From Pseudomonadota bacterium (GTDB lineage Bacteria > Pseudomonadota > Alphaproteobacteria > Acetobacterales > Acetobacteraceae), in contig JAJXSZ010000056.1 of NCBI GenBank assembly GCA_021784255.1, positions 1 through 12,239 of the forward strand: a stretch of DNA of 12,239 nt, read 5' to 3'. Positions 7,522-12,239 of this stretch are shown here, piece after piece. The number at the start of each line of letters is the position of its first letter. The stretch's first letter is position 1. A program made the position numbers and the translations under genes. The notes beneath the pieces were generated by a model. The model ran no database searches. It was not told where the DNA came from and saw nothing but the letters and a program-made list of their open reading frames with translations.

Positions 7522-7536
7522 TGGCGCCAAGCGCCA
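7522..7536. promoter_or_regulatory. Inverted repeat TGGCGC-CAA-GCGCCA upstream of soxC
   Basis: Perfect 6-bp arms with a 3-base spacer, ending 46 bases before the soxC ATG, close to where a promoter or repressor site would be expected. OmpR-type regulators usually bind direct rather than inverted repeats, so if functional it may serve a different regulator. It is also short enough to be chance. Confidence 0.3.
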
Positions 7537-7569
7537 AGGTCGCGCGTGACGGGTCGTAAGAACCCGCCC

Positions 7570-7580
7570 GGAGGGAGGAA
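7570..7580 (+). promoter_or_regulatory. Strong ribosome binding site of soxC
   Basis: GGAGGGAGGAA ends two bases before the soxC ATG. It contains two overlapping Shine-Dalgarno cores, with GGAGG at 7570-7574 giving the better spacing. It is the strongest translation signal in the window and fixes the soxC start. Confidence 0.8.
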
Positions 7581-7582
7581 GC

Positions 7583-8869
7583 ATGGATCAAGAGGCGACC
7601 GGCCCGCAGGCGGGCCATGACGCCAGGCTCGTCAGGCCCGGACGCCGCGCGATGTTCCGCGCCGGCATGGCCGCGGGCATGGTGGCCCTGGCCGGTCGGG
7701 CACGCGCCGAGGCCCCGGCCCCGCCCGCCGACGATCCGTGGTCGCAGACCCCCGGGCCGGGCGTCGTGAGCCGCGTCTATGGCCACCCGTCGCATTTCGA
7801 AAAGGACGTCATCCGGCGCAACGTGCCGTTCCTGACGGCGACGCCGCAATCGTCCGTCAGTTTCACGCCGCTGCAATCCCAGCAGGGCATCATCACCGCG
7901 AGCGGACTCTTCTTCGAGCGCTACCATGCCGGGCGACCGACGGTGGATCCCGCGAAGCACCGGCTGATGATCCACGGGATGGTGGAGCAGCCACGGCTCT
8001 ACGCGATGCGGGATATCGAGCGCTTCCCCAGCATCTCGCGCATTCATTTCATCGAGTGCCCGGCCAATGGCGGCATGGAGTGGCGGGCGGCGCAGCTCAA
8101 CTCGTTGCAGTTCACTCACGGCATGATCGGCTGCGCCGATTGGACGGGCGTGAAGGTCTCCACCATCCTCGAAGAAGTGGGGATCAAGCCCGAAGGCAAA
8201 TGGGCGCTGGTCGAGGGAGCGGACGGGGCACACATGGCGCGCAGCATTCCGGTCTCGAAGCTGCTCGACGACTGTATGCTGGTCTACGGACAGAACGGCG
8301 AGGCGCTGCGCCCGGAGCAGGGCTACCCACTGCGCCTGCTGGTGCCAGGCTGGCAGGGTAACGTGAACGTGAAATGGATCCGCCGTATCCAGATCGGCGA
8401 CCAGCCCTGGTTCACGCGCGAGGAGACCTCGAAATACACCGAGCTGATGCCGGACGGGAAGGCGCGCGGCTTCACCTGGAAGCTCTACGCCAAATCCGTG
8501 ATCACCTTTCCCTGCCCCGAAATGCCGGTGAATGCGCCAGGACTCTATGAGATCCGCGGCTTCGCGTGGTCCGGCCTCGGCAGGATCAAGGCGGTGGACG
8601 TGAGCATCGACGGCGGCGTCAACTGGACGCGTGCGCGGCTCGACGGCCTGGTGCTGCCCAAGGCGATGACGCGCTTCACCCTGCCCTGGCGCTGGGACGG
8701 CAAGCCGGCGCTGCTGCAATCGCGTGCCATCGACGAGACCGGCTTCGTGCAACCGACGATCACGGAACTGCGCGCGGCGCGCGGCGTCAACGCGATCTAC
8801 AACAACAATTCGATCCAGACCTGGCAGGTGAAAGAGAACGGGAGCGTGTTTGATGTCCAGCTCGGCTAG
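7583..8869 (+). CDS. soxC: SoxC, molybdopterin subunit of sulfane dehydrogenase SoxCD
   Basis: A 428-residue molybdenum-cofactor protein of the sulfite-oxidase family. With the cytochrome SoxD it oxidises the outer sulfane sulfur of the SoxY-bound cysteine persulfide in the periplasm, a six-electron step. Seen: a twin-arginine leader with GRRAMFRAG (Arg21-Arg22) and a hydrophobic stretch ending ARA at about 40-42. The Moco-ligand Cys159 lies in FIECPANGG. The molybdopterin-binding segments GYPLRLLVPGWQGN (247-260) and VKWIRRI follow, then a C-terminal dimerisation domain from about residue 295 (VSIDGGVNWTRA, LPWRWDG). It is the first gene of the sox operon, and its last 17 bases overlap soxD. 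Length and motifs match SoxC rather than the shorter single-gene sulfite dehydrogenase SorA, and the soxD neighbour supports this. Confidence 0.96.
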   Translation: MDQEATGPQAGHDARLVRPGRRAMFRAGMAAGMVALAGRARAEAPAPPADDPWSQTPGPGVVSRVYGHPSHFEKDVIRRNVPFLTATPQSSVSFTPLQSQQGIITASGLFFERYHAGRPTVDPAKHRLMIHGMVEQPRLYAMRDIERFPSISRIHFIECPANGGMEWRAAQLNSLQFTHGMIGCADWTGVKVSTILEEVGIKPEGKWALVEGADGAHMARSIPVSKLLDDCMLVYGQNGEALRPEQGYPLRLLVPGWQGNVNVKWIRRIQIGDQPWFTREETSKYTELMPDGKARGFTWKLYAKSVITFPCPEMPVNAPGLYEIRGFAWSGLGRIKAVDVSIDGGVNWTRARLDGLVLPKAMTRFTLPWRWDGKPALLQSRAIDETGFVQPTITELRAARGVNAIYNNNSIQTWQVKENGSVFDVQLG

Positions 8870-9521
8870 GATCGCGGCGCTGGCACTCGCGGGCTGCCTC
8901 CTCACCGGCCCGGCGAGCGCCAGTGGACATGGCGTGCTCTATTACGGCTACGGCACGACACCGACAGCCCGGCAGATCGCCGGCTGGGCGATCGCCGTGC
9001 GGCCGGACGGCCAGGGCCTGCCGCCAGGCAAGGGTAGCGTGTCGCACGGCGGCGATCTGTTTCAGACCTTCTGCGCTGCCTGCCACGGCACGTTCGGCGA
9101 GGGCGAAGGGCGCTACCCCAAGCTCGCGGGCAACGACCCGCTCACCGGCAACCAGCCGCGCCCGACCGTGGGCAGTTACTGGCCATATGCGACGACGCTG
9201 TTCGACTACATCAACCGTGCCATGCCGTTCCCGTCGCCGCACGTGCTGAAACCGGACCAGGTCTATGCGGTGACTGCCTACATCCTGAACCTGAACAACA
9301 TCGTGGCGGCCTCGTTCGTTGCCGACGCGACCACCTTGCCGAAGGTAAAGATGCCAAACCGCCATGGCTTCATCTGGGCCGATCCGCGTCCGGACACGCA
9401 TGACACCGAGTGCATGAACGATTGCCTCAAGCCCGATCAGGTGAAGATCACCTCGACGGCGGAGGGCAAGGGCATCACGCCGCGGACGACCGGCCCGCTC
9501 GACACGTCGATGCCGCAATGA
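8853..9521 (+). CDS. soxD: SoxD, c-type cytochrome subunit of sulfane dehydrogenase
   Basis: A 222-residue exported cytochrome c that takes electrons from SoxC. A single haem site CAACH is seen at residues 74-78, with Met124 (AMPF) a likely distal ligand. A C-terminal tail with ECMNDC (Cys187, Cys191) follows, resembling the conserved DCM-type segment of SoxD. It is the short single-haem form; the Paracoccus protein is much longer with two haems. The signal segment is ambiguous: LAGC at 12-15 fits a lipobox, while ASA-S at 21-24 fits ordinary signal peptidase cleavage. The ATG at 8853 follows GGGAG by eight bases; a TTG one codon earlier is unlikely. It overlaps soxC and ends in an ATGA overlap with soxX. 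Confidence 0.93.
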   Translation: MSSSARIAALALAGCLLTGPASASGHGVLYYGYGTTPTARQIAGWAIAVRPDGQGLPPGKGSVSHGGDLFQTFCAACHGTFGEGEGRYPKLAGNDPLTGNQPRPTVGSYWPYATTLFDYINRAMPFPSPHVLKPDQVYAVTAYILNLNNIVAASFVADATTLPKVKMPNRHGFIWADPRPDTHDTECMNDCLKPDQVKITSTAEGKGITPRTTGPLDTSMPQ

Positions 9522-9874
9522 AAACCCGCATCACCTTCGCCGCGCTCGCGGCATTCCTCATGGCTTCCCCGGCCTTCGCACAGCCGGCAGCGGCGCCCAC
9601 GACAGGCCCAGCAGCAGGGCGGGCCATTGCCTTCAACCGCAGCCTCGGCAACTGCCTCGCCTGCCACACGATGAAGGGCGGCGACGTGCCGAGCAATGTC
9701 GGGCCGATGCTCAACGACATGAAGCTGCGCTTCCCCGACCGTAAAGTGCTGTTCCAGATCCTGTGGGACGAGGAAAAGCGCAATCCGCAGACGGTGATGC
9801 CGGCCTTCGGCAAGAACCTGATCCTCGATCGTCGGCAGATCGAGGCGATCATCGACTTTCTCTATACCCTGTAG
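9518..9874 (+). CDS. soxX: SoxX, c-type cytochrome of the SoxXA complex
   Basis: A 118-residue periplasmic monohaem cytochrome. It pairs with SoxA to join thiosulfate oxidatively to the C-terminal cysteine of SoxY and carries off the electrons. A Sec-type signal peptide ends ASPAFA-Q at about residue 21. The haem site is CLACH at 46-50, and Met94 in VMPAFGKN is the likely axial ligand. The segment NVGPMLNDMKLRFPD and the C-terminal IEAIIDFLYTL are typical of SoxX. The start is fixed by an ATGA overlap with soxD. It is separated from its partner soxA by soxYZ, an order (XYZA) seen in green sulfur bacteria. Confidence 0.95.
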   Translation: MKTRITFAALAAFLMASPAFAQPAAAPTTGPAAGRAIAFNRSLGNCLACHTMKGGDVPSNVGPMLNDMKLRFPDRKVLFQILWDEEKRNPQTVMPAFGKNLILDRRQIEAIIDFLYTL

Positions 9875-9890
9875 ACCGGCGAGGTTCGCC

Positions 9891-10370
9891 ATGCATGTTC
9901 CGACCACGACACGACGTTTCACCCTTTCGCTGCTCGCTACCACTGGCCTCGCGACCACGGGTCTGCTGGGCAGGCCTCGAGCGGCCATCGCGGCCGACGC
10001 TGCGGGCTGGCCGGTCGCCGCCTTCAAGAAGAACTCCGAGCCCGATGCGCTCGCCGCCCTTTACGGACAGCCGCTCATCGCTTCCGACAAAATCACGCTC
10101 GAGGTGCCGGAGATTGCGGAGAACGGCGCGGTGGTGCCGGTCTCGGTCTCGACCACGCTGCCCAATGTCACGCGCATCAGCCTGATGGTGCCGCAGAACC
10201 CGTACACGCTCGCCGCGTCCTACGTATTGCCGGCAGGCACCGAGCCCGCCGTCTCCTGCCGGTTGAAGATGGCGAAGACCAGCGAGGTCGTGGCGGTGGT
10301 GGAGTCGGGCGGCAAGATTTTCGGCACCCGCAAGACCGTGAAGGTCACGCTGGGCGGATGCGGCGGCTGA
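9891..10370 (+). CDS. soxY: SoxY, sulfur-carrier subunit of SoxYZ
   Basis: A 159-residue periplasmic protein that carries the sulfur intermediates on a flexible C-terminal arm. The protein ends GGCGG (155-159), and Cys157 is the attachment site for thiosulfate. The leader has TRRFTLSLLA (Tat-like, Arg8-Arg9) and a hydrophobic run, with cleavage near AIAA at about 32-35. The core (FKKNSEPDALAALYG, then DKITLEVPEIAENGAVVPV) is highly characteristic. It has its own short 16-base gap after soxX with a GGCGAGG-like ribosome site, and is followed closely by its partner soxZ. Tat export together with folded SoxZ, which has no leader, is known for this pair. Confidence 0.97.
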   Translation: MHVPTTTRRFTLSLLATTGLATTGLLGRPRAAIAADAAGWPVAAFKKNSEPDALAALYGQPLIASDKITLEVPEIAENGAVVPVSVSTTLPNVTRISLMVPQNPYTLAASYVLPAGTEPAVSCRLKMAKTSEVVAVVESGGKIFGTRKTVKVTLGGCGG

Positions 10371-10384
10371 GGGGGAAAAAAGCG

Positions 10385-10699
10385 ATGCCATCCACGATCC
10401 GAGTACGCGCGGTCGCCGGCGGCGACACCACCGAGGTCCAGGCACTGATCCAGCACCCGATGGATTCCGGCTTCGTGAAGAATTCCAGCGGCAAGCTGAT
10501 CCCGCCGCACTACATCGAGATCCTGACTTTCGAACACGCGGGCAAGCGCGTCTTCACCGCCTATTGGGGGCCGGCGGTCTCCAAGGATCCCTATATCAAG
10601 TTCAGCTTCAAGGGGGGCGCCAAAGGCGACGCGCTCAAGGTCAGCTGGATCGACAATCTCGGCAAGAACGACAGCCTCACCGCCGTACTGCTGGGCTGA
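10385..10699 (+). CDS. soxZ: SoxZ, partner subunit of SoxYZ
   Basis: A 104-residue immunoglobulin-like protein that binds SoxY. It has the family signature VQALIQHPMDSG followed by a Lys/Gly-rich stretch, IPPHYI, and a C-terminal half ending WIDNLGKNDSLTAVLLG. No signal peptide is present, as expected if it is co-exported with SoxY through the Tat system. The ATG at 10385 is preceded by GAGGGGGAAAA, and a longer reading from 10358 would add nine residues encoded inside the soxY end, so it is rejected. It lies 14 bases after soxY and 3 bases before soxA. Confidence 0.97.
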   Translation: MPSTIRVRAVAGGDTTEVQALIQHPMDSGFVKNSSGKLIPPHYIEILTFEHAGKRVFTAYWGPAVSKDPYIKFSFKGGAKGDALKVSWIDNLGKNDSLTAVLLG

Positions 10700-10702
10700 G
10701 CC

Positions 10703-11578
10703 ATGCATCTCCTCATCCCCTCCGCGCGGCTTCGCCAGGTGGCATTGCTGGCCGGCGCGCTGGGCGCCATGGCCCTGGCGCGGATGCCGGCGCGCGCGGC
10801 GACGACGCCGAATCCCGAGGCCGACAGGCTCGCCTTCCGGGCCTATTTCAAGCAGCGTTTCCCCGCCGTGAAGAACGGCGACTGGGGTAACGGGCCCTAT
10901 GCGGTCAACGCCGGCATGCGCCAGCAATGGGAGGCCATCATGCAGTTTCCTCCCTACGACTTCGCGCTTGGCGATGGCGAGAAGGAATTCCACCGCCGAT
11001 TTGCCGACGGCAAGACCTACGCCGACTGCTTCCCCGACAAGGGCATCGGCATCCGGCAGAACTATCCTTATTTCGATACAAAAACAGGCAAGGTCATCAC
11101 CCTCGGCATCGCCATCAACCGCTGCCGTGTGGCAAATGGCGAGAAGCCGCTCAACTACCAGAAGGGCCTGATGGCCTCGATCGAGGCCTACATGGCCCAC
11201 ACCTCCCGCGGCAAGCCGTTCGACATCAAGATTCCCAACGACCCGCGGGCGCTCGCCGCCTACGAGGATGGCAGGAAATTCTTCTACAGCCGCCGCGGGC
11301 AGCTCAACTTCTCCTGCGCGAGCTGCCATGTCCAGGCCGCCGGACAGCGCCTGCGTGGCGATATCCTGGCGCCGGCGCTGGGGATTCTCGCCGCGTTCCC
11401 GATCTATCGTTCCGATTGGGGCAGCATGGGCACGATCCAGCGGCGGTTCACGAGCTGCAATGTTCAGGTCCGCTCGGTGCCGTTCAAGCCGCAGGACAAG
11501 ACCTATCGCGATCTCGAATATTTCCTCTCCTACATGAGCAACGGTGTGCCGATCACCGGCCCCGGAGCACGGCCGTGA
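10703..11578 (+). CDS. soxA: SoxA, thiosulfate-binding c-type cytochrome (single-haem type)
   Basis: A 291-residue periplasmic cytochrome; the SoxXA complex catalyses formation of the SoxY-Cys-thiosulfonate. A signal peptide ends near ARAA (about 30-33). The C-terminal domain has the haem site CASCH at 205-209 and the active-site Cys252 in RFTSCNVQ, the cysteine that carries a persulfide and ligates the haem in studied SoxA proteins. The N-terminal domain has no CxxCH. Cys109 and Cys141 instead match the structural disulfide of single-haem SoxA, unlike the diheme form of Paracoccus. The start has no strong ribosome site and is three bases after soxZ, suggesting coupling. The stop overlaps the next gene as GTGA. 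Confidence 0.96.
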   Translation: MHLLIPSARLRQVALLAGALGAMALARMPARAATTPNPEADRLAFRAYFKQRFPAVKNGDWGNGPYAVNAGMRQQWEAIMQFPPYDFALGDGEKEFHRRFADGKTYADCFPDKGIGIRQNYPYFDTKTGKVITLGIAINRCRVANGEKPLNYQKGLMASIEAYMAHTSRGKPFDIKIPNDPRALAAYEDGRKFFYSRRGQLNFSCASCHVQAAGQRLRGDILAPALGILAAFPIYRSDWGSMGTIQRRFTSCNVQVRSVPFKPQDKTYRDLEYFLSYMSNGVPITGPGARP

Positions 11579-11895
11579 GCAGCGTGGCCCTAGGGCGGGC
11601 GATGCTGGCAGCGTGCGTCGCGGCGATGCTGGCGCCGGGGCTGGCCCGGGCGGCCACGAAGACCGAGGCGCAGGCGGCGCTCGCCGCCGCGCGCAAGGCG
11701 GAAGCCGCGGCTGGTGCCGTGCGTAACCGCTGGCTCCCGGCCGAGGCCGCGCTGAAGCAGGCGGCACAGGCGCTGGCGGCCGGCCAGTACGACGGTTCCG
11801 TTGCGGTATCGGAACGCGCTCGGGCACTGGCCAATCGCTCCATCCAGCAGGCGAAGGAGCAGGACGGGCTCTGGCAGAACGAGGTGATAAGGTGA
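11575..11895 (+). CDS. soxK: SoxK, SoxXA-binding accessory protein
   Basis: A 106-residue exported protein. The leader (about 1-27) ends LARA-A. The mature part is about 80 residues, Ala/Lys/Gln-rich and predicted by eye to be almost wholly alpha-helical (KTEAQAALAAARKAEAAAG, then AALKQAAQALAAGQYDG, then ALANRSIQQAKEQ), with a helix-turn-helix repeat look. It has no cysteines apart from one in the leader. In size, composition and especially position between soxA and soxB it matches SoxK (SAXB), which binds SoxXA and raises its activity in green and some purple sulfur bacteria. The start is GTG, fixed by the GTGA overlap with soxA; the stop overlaps the soxB GTG. The sequence of this family is poorly conserved, so the call rests largely on context. 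Confidence 0.8.
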   Translation: MSSVALGRAMLAACVAAMLAPGLARAATKTEAQAALAAARKAEAAAGAVRNRWLPAEAALKQAAQALAAGQYDGSVAVSERARALANRSIQQAKEQDGLWQNEVIR

Positions 11896-12239
11896 CGCTG
11901 CGCCGCCGCCGGCTGCTGCGCGGGCTCACCCTGGGCATTCTCACCGGCTATCTGCCGCCGATCCCGCTGGGACTCGCCGCCGAAGACGTCTACGCACTCG
12001 GCCGCCGCGGCAATGTGCGGATCATTCACCAGACCGATACGCACGCGCAGTACCGGCCCGTTTATTTCCGCGAGCCCAGCGTCAACATCGGCGTCGGGCC
12101 GGCGACCGGACGACCGCCGCACCTGGTCGGCCCGGCCTTCCTCGACCACTTTGCGATCAAACCCGGCTCGGCCATGGCCTATGCGACCACCTGCCTCGAC
12201 TTCGCCGAGGCGGCACATCGCTTTGGCATGCTCGGCGGC
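11892..12239 (+). CDS. soxB: SoxB, sulfate thiohydrolase, N-terminal part (3' end off the right edge)
   Basis: The first 116 residues of SoxB, the dimanganese hydrolase that releases the terminal sulfonate of SoxY-bound thiosulfate as sulfate. It belongs to the calcineurin-like/5'-nucleotidase superfamily. A basic leader with RRRRLLRG at 4-11 is a probable Tat signal. HQTDTHAQ at 46-53 contains metal ligands Asp49 and His51, and is followed by the very characteristic YRPVYFREPSVNIGVG and RPPHLVG. The start is GTG, preceded by GAGG and overlapping the soxK stop (GTGA). The frame is open to the edge. Full-length SoxB is about 550-570 residues, so most of the gene lies outside. Confidence 0.97.
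   Translation, partial: MTLRRRRLLRGLTLGILTGYLPPIPLGLAAEDVYALGRRGNVRIIHQTDTHAQYRPVYFREPSVNIGVGPATGRPPHLVGPAFLDHFAIKPGSAMAYATTCLDFAEAAHRFGMLGG

Larger units (their letters stand above)
7398..7582. promoter_or_regulatory. Divergent control region between response regulator and soxC
   Basis: This region separates the minus-strand two-component operon from the plus-strand sox operon, so both sets of promoters should lie here. I see no clear -35/-10 pair on either strand. Two inverted repeats stand out and are listed separately. No coding potential is convincing: the reading frames that enter it are extensions or shadows of the flanking genes. Confidence 0.6.

Noticed and set aside
7487..8905. Long open frame of 472 codons on the minus strand opposite soxC
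   Set aside because: It is exactly antisense to a gene with clear SoxC motifs and a strong ribosome site. Its translation is rich in Arg/His/Asp with no family motif, as usual for shadow frames in GC-rich DNA.
10220..11944. Open frame of 574 codons on the minus strand opposite soxY to soxB
   Set aside because: It crosses five genes on the plus strand (soxY to soxB) that each have recognisable motifs, leaders or tight junctions. No motif of its own is visible.

Overview
The window is GC-rich, tightly packed bacterial DNA, most likely from a proteobacterium and plausibly an alphaproteobacterium (inferred from codon use, Tat-type leaders and the Sox gene set; no 16S or other marker gene is present). 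It holds two transcription units that point away from each other and are separated by a two-component system and a decayed gene.

Left part (1-4596, minus strand): a compact operon, read right to left. It encodes a FAD-dependent amine/amino-acid oxidoreductase, a small [2Fe-2S] protein, a FAD/NAD(P)-type oxidoreductase with a C-terminal [2Fe-2S] domain, a second FAD-dependent oxidoreductase, and the N-terminal 212 residues of a hydantoinase/oxoprolinase A subunit that runs off the left edge. The first four match the subunit types of hydrogen-cyanide-synthase-like, opine-oxidase-like and D-hydroxyproline-dehydrogenase-like multisubunit enzymes. Genes overlap or nearly touch (ATGA, GTGA), so they are probably translated together. 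The likely theme is oxidation of an N-substituted or cyclic amino compound followed by ATP-dependent opening of a lactam or hydantoin-like ring; the substrate cannot be read from sequence. A perfect 8-bp-arm inverted repeat 39 bases upstream of the first gene is a candidate operator.

Middle (4597-7582): the gap between the operon and the histidine kinase gene is not empty. On the minus strand it carries the ruined C-terminal half of another FAD-dependent oxidoreductase, with in-frame stops and frameshifts. Next come, on the minus strand, an OmpR-type response regulator and its overlapping sensor histidine kinase, followed by a 185-base divergent control region.

Right part (7583-12239, plus strand): a thiosulfate-oxidation (Sox) operon in the order soxC-soxD-soxX-soxY-soxZ-soxA-soxK-soxB, with soxB cut by the right edge. 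SoxXA (with the SoxK accessory protein) couples thiosulfate to the C-terminal Cys of SoxY in SoxYZ. SoxB hydrolyses the terminal sulfonate as sulfate. SoxCD oxidises the remaining sulfane sulfur, so no sulfur-globule intermediate is required. All are periplasmic, and electrons leave through c-type haems. The divergent two-component system is the obvious candidate regulator of this operon.
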